Source: Meloidogyne chitwoodi (Eukaryota; Nematoda; Chromadorea; Rhabditida; Meloidogynidae). Taken from it: DNA of 64,000 nucleotides. The translations under genes and the position numbers were made by a program. This document shows positions 52,690 through 62,903 of the stretch, piece after piece. The notes under the pieces were generated by a model. It saw only the letters and a list, made by a program, of their open reading frames with translations, had not been told where the DNA came from and did no database searches. Location of the stretch: the NCBI GenBank assembly GCA_015183035.1, contig JACZZP010000012.1:1488001-1552000 (forward strand), in the 5' to 3' direction. The number at the start of each line of letters is the position of its first letter. Position 1 is the stretch's first letter.

Positions 52690-53297
52690 ATTCTTAACTT
52701 ATAGCGGGATTTTTAAAATTGTACGAGCAAGACAGTCATTCGAAAGAGCTCGTCGAGATGAGTCGAACTAGGGTAAGAGAAGTTGTTCCGACAATTAGGG
52801 ATCGAGTTAAAGACTTTTGAAAATTGAAAAACCATAGGGAGGAGTAAGCTCATTTTTGAGGGTGAAAAAGAGTATGATAGCTCATTCGACTCGGCTCTCG
52901 AGACCTATCGAATGAGAACAAAATCATTTTGATTGAACGATTATGAACAAAGTTATGAAGGATCGAAGTTTGCTGGAAAACGTCAAATTTGGACCTATTG
53001 GGAGTGTATTATCACTTCTTCCTTTTGGACGCCCTTGGCTGGTTAGCTTTTGATACATGCGTTAATCTATGGCTAAAATTAAAACAATATATTTAATTCA
53101 GTGAAAAAATTGAAGAGGCGCCGCGGTAATCACATAGAGGAGCTTGGTCCCCCCTATGGTTTTTCGATTTTCAAAAGTCTGTAACTCGGTCCCTAATTGG
53201 CGTAACTTCTCTCGCCCCTTGTTCGACTCAGCTCGACGAGCTCTTTCGAATGATACCATTTAAAAAAAGCCCGCTATAAGTTAAGAGTGCCCAAAAA
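52690..53297. mobile_element. Inverted-repeat DNA element, family 1 relative
   Basis: Arms of about 160 bp face each other: TTCTTAACTTATAGCGGG, TTCGAAAGAGCTCGTCGAG and AAAAACCATAGGG on the left, with complements on the right (ending CCCGCTATAAGTTAAGA). The core matches the 43.1-43.8 kb element (AGTATGATAGCTCATTCG, GGACCTATTGGGAGTGT). It lies in intron 4 of UGT D. Outer ends are uncertain by tens of bases. Confidence 0.75.
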
Positions 53298-53346
53298 GTC
53301 AATCGCCTCTCCCTTTTTGTTTTAGGGATTTACTTGTTATTCTAAC

Positions 53347-53489
53347 CAGATGTGTGCGAAACTCGTTTCGTTTAGTAAATTTCATGACTTTTTTCAGCTT
53401 AGTTTTGATTCGTTACGAACAGAATTTAAAATGTTTCGTTTTGTTTGTAACGAAACAATTTTAAAAAAATGTTGTTTCGCATACATCTG
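53347..53489. mobile_element. hAT-type MITE with 8-bp target duplication, 143 bp
   Basis: TIRs CAGATGTGTGCGAAAC and GTTTCGCATACATCTG enclose GTTTCGTT/AACGAAAC repeats. The perfect 8-bp duplication ATTCTAAC lies at 53339-53346 and 53490-53497. It is inside intron 4 of UGT D, next to the larger inverted-repeat element. Confidence 0.9.
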
Positions 53490-54686
53490 ATTCTAACCAA
53501 CAAATTGTAAATTAACTCAATTTATTTTTTAAAATTATTATGCCAAGTGACACATCACCCCCAAAAAATTTAATATCTAAGAAAGGAAGGATTAAGAAAT
53601 AAAATATTTAAAAAATTTCTATCTAACCAGGAATGTTAAAATCTGTAACATCAATTGGATTTCCTTCATTATTTATAAGAAATTGTAAATATTTTGGAAG
53701 AAATACAGAACTAGAAACATTAAAAGTATTTTTAATTCCTAAAGCTTCAAAAACAACAAAAGGACCAGCCATTTCATTAAAATCAGCAATTCCAAAAGAA
53801 TATTCCTTTTCTAAAAGATCATCAGCAAGTTGATGGTTGTCTTCAAATATTTCTTTTAAAAAATTATAATTTTATAATAAATAGATTTGTATTTATTTTA
53901 CCTTTATAAATTCGACTTAAATAAAAATCCTCTGAATTTAAAAATCTATTATATTCAAAATCATTATTATCACGAATGAGATTTTTAAAATAAGTTGTTA
54001 TTGGTATATAAATTATTTGTAAATTTGACATTCTAATAGAAGGTTTTACTGCTTTTTTAGTATAAACAAGCATATCCTTAAAAAATAAATTAAGTAAAAG
54101 TAAATTTTTAGTTTATGTTTTTAATAATTCTAATTAAAAAGTGTAATCAAACATAAGACTAATTTTATAATAAAAATTATAAAAAATAAAACTAACCACT
54201 TGATATTTTTCTGATAAAATATTTGCAATTAATTTCTAAATTTTAAAATATTTATATTAAATTTAATTTGTTAAAAATATTTAATTAATTATTTACATAA
54301 AAATTCAATGGTGAATAATAAAAATCATTGCAAATAATTAAAACGCTTTTTAATGAGTTAATCTCTTCAATTTCACCATAATTACTTAATTCTCCATAAT
54401 TTTCAGAAAATCTTTCAGAATATTCTATTTCTTCATCTTCACTATTTGAAATTTCTTCTTCTTCATTTTCTTCAATCATAAGTCCCTTTCCTTTACGTTT
54501 TCTTTCTTCATCAGAATTATATCCTTTTCTTTCTCCTCCTTCAAAACAACTATAACCAAAACCTCTTTTATATCTTCGAGAGACTCTTTCATCTTTAGAA
54601 CATTTACATTTTCTTCCAAAAGAAATATTAATAAAAATTAATAAAAATAAGAATAAAATTAAAATAATTAATTTATAATAATACAT

Positions 54687-55811
54687 TTCTTTCTAAAATA
54701 AAATATTTAATTAAATAAAATTTAAAATTAATGAATTAATATTTTTGGCAAATGAATTGGGCATTTGGTGAAGGTAATAAAATAATATTTAATAAATTCA
54801 TATGCCAATATAAATTTAATAGAGAAAGGAAAAAATTAAATCAATTAAATTTTTTTATTAATTTTTACACAAAAAAAAGAATTTAAAGAGATAAAGGGAA
54901 AACATAAATTAAGAAGAGAGAAGATAAAAAAATGGCAAGGTAGTATGAGAATATTAATTTAAATAAAAATTAATTTAATAAAAAATGAAGTTTATTAAAA
55001 AATAAATAGTGAAAAAAATTTAAAAAAATAAAGAGATGCTCTTTAAAACTTTTAAATATTATTTTAAATAAAAAATTCAAAAAATCTAAAAAGGGGTGCG
55101 ACATTTGTGGACCGACATTAAAGCAAAAAATAAGAAAAAAACACAAATATTAACATTTAATTTTTAATTTTATTAAAATTAAATGAGAATATAAAAATTT
55201 AATATTTTTATTATAAATATTTTTAACTAAATTTTTAATAAAATTAATTTAATTAAATAAATAATTTATCAAAAAAATAAATTTAAATAGGAATTAATTT
55301 TTTATAAAAAATCCAACCAAAAAAAAGAAAATTTAAAAATAAATATAAATTTAGTAAATATATTCTATTTTCTTTTCTCTTTTAATATATCTTCTTATTT
55401 CTTAGTTATCCAATTGTTTTTCAATTTAAAACTTATATTTAAAATAAAATAAAAATATTAGAGTTGCTATTTAAATATATTACACATTTTTATAAAAATT
55501 TTCTATTTTTTTAGATTTTTTTTTATTTTTATGAGTAATAATTATAAATTATTGGTTAAATAAAGACTAATAATTTATAAATATTTAATTTATTCATTTA
55601 ATAGCAACTCTATATAACCAATAACCTCATTTCTAATCCAAAATTTTAGGTTCTTTTCCTTTTTTTCAGAAAAAAAATTATATTTGCGGATAAAAATTTT
55701 GGACTTTTATATTAAAAAAGGAAATGAACCTCCAATTCTATTTTGTTTTAACCCCAAAAATTAGAAAAATATTTAAAAATCCCAAAATTTTTCTTAAAAA
55801 TCAATTAATTT
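54687..55811. other. Spacer between UGT D and UGT E
   Basis: About 1.1 kb. The first about 250 bp resemble the 5' flanks of C and E (TTGGCAAATGAATTGGGCAT block). The last about 200 bp resemble the 3' flank of UGT B (39370-39545; TATTTGCGGATAAAA block). The middle is A+T-rich with nothing recognised. Confidence 0.6.
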
Positions 55812-57009
55812 TTAATAACCAATAATTTGTTTAATCTTTTGAATAAAATTGTATTTTGCTGTGAAATCGTTGCGGAAATCATTATAAATTTTATCTCTAA
55901 GAGCATATACTGCATTTTGATATTTACTAAAATAACTAAATATTATATATTTTTGTTAATTTTTTAAATAATTATTTTTTATTTCTTCCAACTTACTCCT
56001 CTTTAGTCATAGAATCAAGGGCATGACGAAGATGAGTAATAAAATTTCCATTTTTGTTCACTTTATCATATGTCAAAAATAAACTAACATAAATACCAAT
56101 ACCCAAATGTTCAACAAGAGAAGAATTATAAAATTGATCACCAGAATTTGGAATACAAATTAAAGGAACACCTGCATATATTGCCTATTTAATTAAATAA
56201 TTAATATATTTTAATTTTAAAATATATTAATAAAAAGTGAAAATCAAAGAAATACCTCTATTATACTATTTTGTCCACAATGTGAGATGAAGAATTTAGT
56301 ATTTGGATCAACTGAAAATAAAAAAATATAAAATATTAAATTTTGACATTAATTATTGTAATATGGCTAAATTATTTCTATCCTAATTAACTGAAAAGAA
56401 AATCTACCCACCACCTGTGGGATTGTTGATTGTTTAATGGAAATTCAGAAAACTCTCAGGGTCAATCCCATCTAGACAATTTAAATATATTAATAACTCC
56501 CCATTTTCCAGTGTAAAGGTAGGGACAGAGGAATGCCTGCAGAACAGCGAGATATCCACAAGCATTATAAAATTCACCAAGTAACATAAGCTAGAGAAGC
56601 TTTTGATTTTAGACTAAGGACATGTAAATAGGAGATTAAATTAAAAAAACCATTACATAATATTTGTTCTTGTGGAAGAAATTCATGAATAATTTGTACA
56701 TTTTTTGGACAATTTTCTGTTGAATAAGATCCAGTTCTATATATAAATTGGTAATTTAAATATCTTGAAAATAAATGCAATATATTATCAAACACATCTT
56801 TATTTAATTCTCCTTCTGGATTAACTGTTCCAAATGAAACAAAAATAACATTCGGATGCTTAAAAAAAATAAATTTAAAAGTTTAAAAAATTATTAAAAT
56901 TTTTAATTTTATTTATTTTACAATTTCAATAATAACTAATTTCTACAAAAATTTTATTATTCATCTTTTAAAAAAAAATTTTTGAACTTAAAAGAAAATT
57001 CAAATTTTT

Positions 57010-57650
57010 GTAGATGTCCAGTTGGCTATCCAGGCGTTTGAAGTTGCAAGCGTTCTTTGCATTTTTGGCGTTAGGAGTGACGCTCGCTTATTTTTACTTT
57101 TCCATTATAGTATTCCTTTATGTAGAGAGAAAAAAGGAAAATAGATAATTAATAATAAAAAAAAATATATTTATTTTGTAAATGATCAAAGTTAGGATAT
57201 ATTCATAAAACGGTTAACCATCAAGAATTTTTTATAAATCCTGTCAAAGATGCGAATACTCCACAGATAGAAGAATTTGGAATAGATTAAGATTTAGAAT
57301 GGTTCGTCAAATGAGACATTTTTCAGAAGCTGAACTACCAAAATATTTAACATTTTACTGGTTTTTGTCCCTTCATTATAATCCCATTAGAGGTTGTTAT
57401 CCTCCCGATCTTCTTGAAATATATTCAAGAATGTTATTCCAAATTTATAATCTGATCATTTATAAAATAAACATATTTTCACTTTATTATTAATTATTTT
57501 AATTTTACCCTTTCTCTGTGCAAAAAGGAATACTATAATGGAAAAGTAAAAATAAGCGAGCGTCACTCCTAACGCCAAAAATGCAGAGTGCTTGCAAACT
57601 GTAAACGCCTTTTGCGTACAGATGGATAGCCAACTGGACATTTACCCAAA
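57010..57650. mobile_element. Inverted-repeat DNA element, about 640 bp, in UGT E intron 5
   Basis: Arms of about 130 bp: the left reads GATGTCCAGTTGGCTATCCA...GGCGTTAGGAGTGACGCTCG, and the right is its complement (CGAGCGTCACTCCTAACGCC...TGGATAGCCAACTGGACAT). The centre has a 64-codon frame (57299-57493) with no recognised domain. A CAAATTTTT-like sequence lies on both sides, but no exact 8-bp duplication was established. Confidence 0.78.
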
Positions 57651-58547
57651 TTTTTTCTTTTATTAGTTAATATAAAAAGTTCATTTTATAAAGAATTTTT
57701 TCATATTGTAGTCTATATAAACATAAATCCTCTTAAAATAGTCTCTTTTATTTTTTAATCTTTCCTAGGTGAGGGCATATTTTAAAAGTTGACATATTTT
57801 TTAAAGATTTAAGTTTTGCTAAAAACACTTGAGAATGTTCAATTAATTTAAAACATTAAAATCTGTGTTATAATATTTTATAAATATAATTAAATTTACT
57901 TCATTTTTAATATTTGAATAAAAATATTTATAATTATCCTCAACATTAATACCACCAATATAAACAAGTTTTTCATTCTCAGGATAATTCTCAAAATTTT
58001 CATGTTTATTTTGATTAATAAAATGATATTTAATTTTATTAAATAAATTTAATAAATAATCTTTTTTATATTTATTATTTAATATTTTAGAAGCTTTTTG
58101 AAATAAATTTTTGTCTGCTTGAATAGACAGTTCAAGGCCTTCTAAAGTTTCATTTCCACCTATAAGAATAAAATAGGGTGTTTTTTGAGTTTTTTTATAA
58201 TAACTTTATAAATTTTGATTTTTATATATATAAAGTTATATCCATTCGATAGATTAGGGAAAGGGCTATCGAATGTATATAAACGTTTTTTGAAAAAATT
58301 CGAACAATGTCGAAAAAATGTCAAAAAACGTGTTTTTTTTTAAGAGAAAAAGGGGCAGTAACTGTGGTTTTTGGACTACAACTTTTTTGTAGATAAAAGT
58401 ACAGAGTTGGTCCCAGCGAGAGGGCACACCTTCAGACTTTGGGCTATCCAATGGTATAAAAATTGTTCTGATCGGATAAAGATAAAAGGTAGATGTCCTC
58501 TGGAATGGAATTTAAAAATTGAGATTTATGAGATGGTAGGCAAAGCG

Positions 58548-59110
58548 TGGATGGTGATTTGGGCAGTGGTGATTTGGGCAGTGAGTTATTTGGGCAGTGG
58601 TGATTTGGGCAGTGGTTATTTTGGCAGTGGTGATTTGGGCAGTGGTGATTTGGACAGTAAATATTTCTTTTTAAAAATGATGTTGTTAACGTAAATGGTG
58701 TGCGCAAGCACGGAGATAAACAAAGAAACATCTGGTAAGATCGACTGTAGTGATTAGAGGTCGGCAAAATCGCATTTGCGGGATCCCGCATGCGGGATTT
58801 TTTTTTAAATTGATGCGGGACGGGATTTGCGGGACTAATCCCGCAAAAATCCCACATCCCTCAAAATCCCGCAAATCCAAAAAAGTGCGGGATTGCAGGT
58901 GCTGGATCCCGCAAAATCCCGCGCGGGATCCGCCCAGCACCGACTCTAGTAGTGATAAATAATATTTTTTAACTTTTAAAAAGAAATATGTATTTACTGC
59001 CCAAATAACTCACTGCCCAAATAACTCACTGCCCAAATAACTCACTGCCCAATTCACCACTGCCCAAATAACTCACTGCCCAAATCACCACTGCCCAAAT
59101 CACATAGCAC
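58548..59110. repeat. Opposed 15-16-bp tandem arrays
   Basis: The left array (58548-58670) has about eight copies of TGGGCAGTGGTGATT. The right array (58996-59110) has about seven copies of the complementary CACTGCCCAAATAACT. They form a large potential hairpin around the nested MITE at 58755-58948. Confidence 0.8.
58755..58948. mobile_element. Nested hAT-type MITE with 8-bp target duplication, 194 bp
   Basis: TIRs TAGAGGTCGG and CCGACTCTA, with a core of GCGGGAT/ATCCCGC repeats that is strikingly G+C-rich. The perfect duplication GTAGTGAT lies at 58747-58754 and 58949-58956. It is inserted inside the larger 1.9-kb element and is therefore younger than it. Confidence 0.88.
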
Positions 59111-59152
59111 CAGGCAAAGACAAAAGAACTTTTATTGAAAAATGGATAAGAT

Positions 59153-59222
59153 GAGTTGTGGTGTAGTGGTAATGTGCTTGATTTGCTAATTCCAATGCGG
59201 GTTCGAACTCGTAGGTCGGAAA
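59153..59222 (+). ncRNA. tRNA-like Pol III promoter relic (Ser-GCT-like loop)
   Basis: TGTGGTGTAGTGGTAATG resembles the tRNA A box and D arm, TTTGCTAA the tRNA-Ser(GCT) anticodon loop, and GGGTTCGAACTC is a near-perfect B box. The anticodon stem pairs poorly and the long variable arm of tRNA-Ser is missing, so it is more likely a tRNA-derived (SINE-type) relic than a working tRNA gene. Confidence 0.5.
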
Positions 59223-59232
59223 ATTTTTTTAA

Positions 59233-59880
59233 AATGTTTCAAGGCCATCTATACGCAAGACAAATAATCGCAAGGGTCCATCTAGACGCAGGACAATTAA
59301 TCGCAAGGGCCATTTAGACGCAGGACAATTAATCGCAAGGGGCCATTTAGACGCAAGACAAGTAATCGCAAGGGGCCATTTAGCCACAAGACAATTAATC
59401 GCAAGGGGCCATCTAGACGCAAGACAATTAATCGCAAGGGGCCATCTAGACGCAGAACAATTAATCGCAAAGAGCCATCTAGACGCAGGACAGTTAATCG
59501 CAGGGGGCCATTTAGACGCAAGACAATTAATCGCAAGGGGCCATCTAGACGCAGAACAATTAATCGCAAAGAGCCATCTAGACGCAGGACAGTTAATCGC
59601 AGGGGGCCATTTAGACGCAAGACAATTAATCGCAAGGGGCCATCTAGATGCAGGACAATTAATCGTAAGGGGCCATCTAGACGCAGGACAATTAATCGCA
59701 ATGAGCCATCTAGACGCAGGACAAGTAATCGCAAGGGGCCATCTAGACGCAGGACAGTTAATTGCAAAGGGAGACGCAGGACAAGTAATCGCAAGGGGCC
59801 ATCTAGACGCAGGACAATTAATCGCAATGAGCCATCTAGACGCAGGATAAGTAATCGCGAGGGGACATTTAGACGCATGA
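59233..59880. repeat. 33-bp minisatellite, about 19 copies
   Basis: The unit is about GGCCATCTAGACGCAGGACA followed by ATTAATCGCAAGG. Because 33 is a multiple of three, long frames remain open on minus (59229-59960 and 59297-59911), reading an 11-residue repeat (INCPASRWPLA). Copies differ by a few bases and by partial deletions. Confidence 0.9.
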
Positions 59881-60068
59881 GAAATAAACACATGAAGCAA
59901 ATTAGACGCATGCATGTTTTTTGACATTTTTCGACATTGTTCGACGATAGCCCTTTCCATTATCTATCGAATGGATATACATTAATATATATAAAGATTC
60001 ATATAAATAAAAATTAAAAAAGTTATTTAAACAATTTAAAAAAACACCCTATATTCCTCTTATAGGTG

Positions 60069-61225
60069 GAACCAGCACGCATCGCGCACTGGAATAAAGA
60101 AACCACTTCGCGCTTGTAAAAATGATTCTAGAATAAAGTTAAAAACATTCTAAATGGCAAGGGCTAGTGAAACTCCTTAAAAAAATGTAGGGACAAAATA
60201 GCTAGATTGAAACACAGCACGGACAGTAAAATTGAGCTCAAGATGAGCATGATTTAAGCTCGATTTGAGCTCAAGTTGAGCTCGAGATGAACTTGATAGG
60301 AACTCAAGTTGAGCTCGATTTGAGCATGGTTTGAGCTCGGTTTGAGCTCGAGATGAACTTGATTGGAACTCAAGTTGAGCTCGATTTGAGCATGGTTTGA
60401 GCATGGTTTGAGCTCAAGTTAGACTCAAGTTTGGCTCAAGTTAGGATAAAGTGTGGCCCAAGTTTGGCTCAAGCAAGGCTCAGGTTAGGCTCAACTTTGG
60501 CTCAAGATTGTCTCAACCTTGGCTCAAGTTTGGCTCAAGTTTGGCCCAAGTTTGGCTCAACCTTGGCTCAAGTGTGGCCCAAGTTTGGCTCAAGTGTGGC
60601 TTAATTGTGGCCCAAGTTTGTCTCAAGCAAGGCTCAGGTTAGGCTCAACCTTGGCTCAAGTTTACCCAAGTTAAAGTTAGGTTCATGCTTGGCTCAACCT
60701 TGGCTCAAGTGTGGCCCAAGTTTGGCTCATGTTAGGCTAAAGTTTGGCCTTTTGGCTCAAGTTAGGCAAAAGTTTGGCAAATGCTTGGCTAAAGTTAGCA
60801 AAAATGTCGGCTAATCCAAATGTACAACTGTACAATAATACGACTGTAAAAATTACAAATATACAATTGTACAAAGGTACAGTTAAAAAAATTGCAGCAC
60901 TTTTCATATTAAAAATGGGGGTTATGCTTAAAGATTAACCAGGATGGATTTTAAGTTTTTTTGTATTTTAGGCGGTTTTAAGGGAGTTTTTATTAACTGA
61001 GATTTTAATGAGTAATTGTTTTTATGCTGTGGAATGAGGGGTTGCCTTTTTACAGGGGTTAAGGAGCGGGTTATTTTTAAAGTTGATTTTTATTTTTAAA
61101 TTGAAGTTTTATTTTTAAGAGGGGGTTTTGAGGGGTTATTTTCTTATATTTTACCCAAAATTTTCTAGAATCAGTGTTACAAGCGCGAAGCGGTTTCTTT
61201 ACTCCAGTCGCGAAGCGGCTGGTTC
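60069..61225. mobile_element. Inverted-repeat element, about 1.16 kb, in UGT E exon 5
   Basis: Arms of about 65 bp: GAACCAGCACGCATCGCGC and AAACCACTTCGCGCTTGTAA on the left; the complement with few changes on the right (TTACAAGCGCGAAGCGG, ending GCTGGTTC). It contains the 12-bp minisatellite arrays. The left end overlaps the right end of the 1.9-kb element by a few bases, so the two are adjacent or nested. No coding capacity is seen. Confidence 0.8.
60225..60800. repeat. 12-bp minisatellite arrays (TTGAGCTCAAGT and GGCTCAAGTTTG types)
   Basis: 60225-60420 holds a TTGAGCTCRAGWT-type unit. 60420-60800 holds about 30 degenerate copies of GGCTCAAGTTTG. Both are multiples of three, which leaves chance frames open on both strands. 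Confidence 0.85.
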
Positions 61226-61371
61226 TTTGAGAATTGTAATAACATATACCTTTATCAAATTTCCAATCTTTTGGTTTGGCAAGTTTAAAATCTTTAATAA
61301 ATGTTAATTAAATTAAAAAACGATTTATATGGCTTTTCTTTTTAATGTATAAGTTAACACTGTCTCTACAT

Positions 61372-61594
61372 CAGGGATGGGCAAAATCGGAAAATAAAAA
61401 ATGAAAGACGAAATATGAAATAAAAAAGGCTCAAAAACACGAAATAATACGAAATTACGAAAGTAACAAAAATAAGTAATACGAAACTACCCCAAAAAAT
61501 TTTTTTTATTTCGAAATTTTAAAAATTTCATAAGTTCAATTTCGTATTTCGTCCAAAAATACGAAAGACGAATTAAGAAAGTTGCCCATCCCTA
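61372..61594. mobile_element. hAT-type MITE with 8-bp target duplication, 223 bp
   Basis: Ends CAGGGATGGGCAA and TTGCCCATCCCTA surround GAAATACGAAA-like repeats. The perfect duplication CTCTACAT lies at 61364-61371 and 61595-61602. It lies in intron 4 of UGT E. Confidence 0.9.
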
Positions 61595-62903
61595 CTCTAC
61601 ATATAGTCAAAAAACTCAAAAAAGATTTATTTTTTTATTCTATTTTATTTTATTTTAAAAAGTATTGTGATTGTCGATATGAGCTTTTAAGACTTAGACT
61701 ATCTAAAATTTAATTTTGACCTGGAATAACATTGCCAGTATTATTAATATGTTTAATAAGATCAATTCCAAGAAATTGTAAATATGAAGGGAAGAACACA
61801 GAAGGAAAAACATTAAAAGTATTTTTAATTTTCAATTCATTAAAAACAGCAAAAGCACCAGCCATTGAAGAAAATTCAGCAATTCCAAAAGAATATTTTT
61901 GTTTTTTAAGATAATTATTAATTTTTTTTCGTTCATTACCAATGTAGACTAGTTTGTTTGAAAATATTTCTTTTAAAAATAAATAAATAAATTTTAAAAT
62001 TTTTATTTAACCTTCAGTAATTGCTGTATTAAACTTATTTGAAAATCTAAAATCATCATAAGCTTCTTCAACTTCATTATTTTCTAATAAATTTTGATCC
62101 AATTTATTTTTATCTATTGGAATCTCAATAATATTTAAATTTTCTGGTCTTATATCAAAATTGAAAGTTTGTCCATTTTCTTTACTATAGACAATCATAT
62201 CCTTTTTTTAAAAATTTTAAATTAATTTTTAATATTACAATATTTTAATAAAATTAAAATACTTACCACAGCGTAATCTTCTGATAAAATTGAAGCAAGT
62301 TTTACCTAAAAATTTTTTTTATTTATATTTTTATATTAAATGTTAGGATAAGATAATAAATTATAACAAACATTTAGAGGTAATTATTTATATATTTTTA
62401 TATTTAATTTAATATAATTAACAAAATTATTTTAAATTTAGTTTAATTAAAATTTGTTAATATTGTGGTTAGATGGATTTTAATTAAAATAAAGTTAACT
62501 GTCAGATTTTGAATCCCCTAATTTTTGTCCTTTTTTGATAGTTATTGTGTATTATTTAAAAAATATTTTTTAATTTTATTTACATTTAATTGAACATGCG
62601 AGTAAAAATAATTGTCACAAATATATAAACCTCTTTTCTTTGATTTAATTTCTTTAATTTCAGAAGACTTTTCATAATCTACTTTTTCACTTTCTTCAAT
62701 AATAAGTCCCTTTCCTTTACGTTTTCTTTCTTCATCAGAATTATATCCTTTTCTTTCTCCTCCTTCAAAACAACTACAACCAACACCTCTTTTATATCTT
62801 CGAGAGATTACCTTTTCATTTTTTAAACATTTACATTTTCTTCCAAAAGAAATATTAATAAAAATAAAAAGAAAATTAAAATAATTAATTTATAATAATA
62901 CAT

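Larger units (their letters stand above)
49447..54686 (-). pseudogene. UDP-glycosyltransferase copy D, exon 5 disrupted
   Basis: Exons 54297-54686, 54197-54235, 53902-54076, 53628-53852, then 50403-50607, 50200-50255, 49601-49755 and 49447-49564 are all intact with family phases. Exon 5 is broken. It starts at 52451 (EFTIALPGDWKEG), runs into a stop near 52305, and its central part with the YIGGI block is absent. About 1.6 kb of unrelated sequence follows, and a likely exon-5 tail is seen at about 50650-50720. The N-terminal strand reads ICNDFYYSPLN, so the catalytic His is Pro. The signal peptide and RRYKRG cassette are present. Called a pseudogene; a truncated secreted N-terminal product of about 340 residues remains possible. 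Confidence 0.78.
58154..60071. mobile_element. Large inverted-repeat element with minisatellites, about 1.9 kb
   Basis: Outer arms of about 170 bp start TTCCACCTATAAGA and end TCTTATAGGTGGAA-like, and include GGGTGTTTTTT, ATCCATTCGATAG and AAAGGGCTATCGA with complements on the right. Inside lie inverted arrays of a TGGGCAGTGGTGATT unit (58548-58670) and its complement (58996-59110), a nested 194-bp MITE, a tRNA-like sequence and a 33-bp minisatellite. It sits at the break in exon 5 of UGT E and abuts the next element. No transposase frame is seen. Confidence 0.8.
55812..62903 (-). pseudogene. UDP-glycosyltransferase copy E, frameshifted and split by elements
   Basis: Exons 62584-62903, 62267-62305, 62012-62201, 61721-61969, 61250-61291 plus 57900-58159 (exon 5 in two parts), 56657-56858, 56256-56311, 55997-56184 and 55812-55926. 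Exon 1 is 320 bp: a 10-bp deletion of one AAAAATAAAT-like repeat in the signal peptide, relative to copy C, shifts the frame. Exon 5 is interrupted by about 3 kb of inverted-repeat elements. The YSH catalytic motif and the whole donor half ([25 protein letters not shown]) are otherwise intact. Exon 1 resembles D, exons 3-9 resemble B and the upstream flank resembles C. Called a pseudogene, but the exon-5 gap could be spliced in frame, and the frameshift lies in a tandem repeat prone to assembly error. Confidence 0.75.

Noticed and set aside
55812..56858. A separate sixth UGT gene
   Set aside because: Exons 6-9 here continue copy E: they have the right phases and lie downstream of its exon 5 part at 57900-58159, with no second exon 1 between.
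57299..57493. 64-codon frame in the centre of the 640-bp element (MVRQMRHFSEAELPKY)
   Set aside because: No known domain, short, and bounded by the inverted arms. It could be a transposase scrap but this cannot be supported.
59229..59960. 243- and 204-codon open frames on the minus strand
   Set aside because: They are translations of the 33-bp minisatellite, whose unit length is a multiple of three. There is no start context or non-repeat domain.
58548..60800. CRISPR-like regular repeats
   Set aside because: Units are directly tandem without unique spacers and lie inside eukaryotic inverted-repeat elements.
60177..60938. Several 60-75-codon frames on both strands
   Set aside because: They come from the 12-bp arrays, also a multiple of three, and lie inside an inverted-repeat element.
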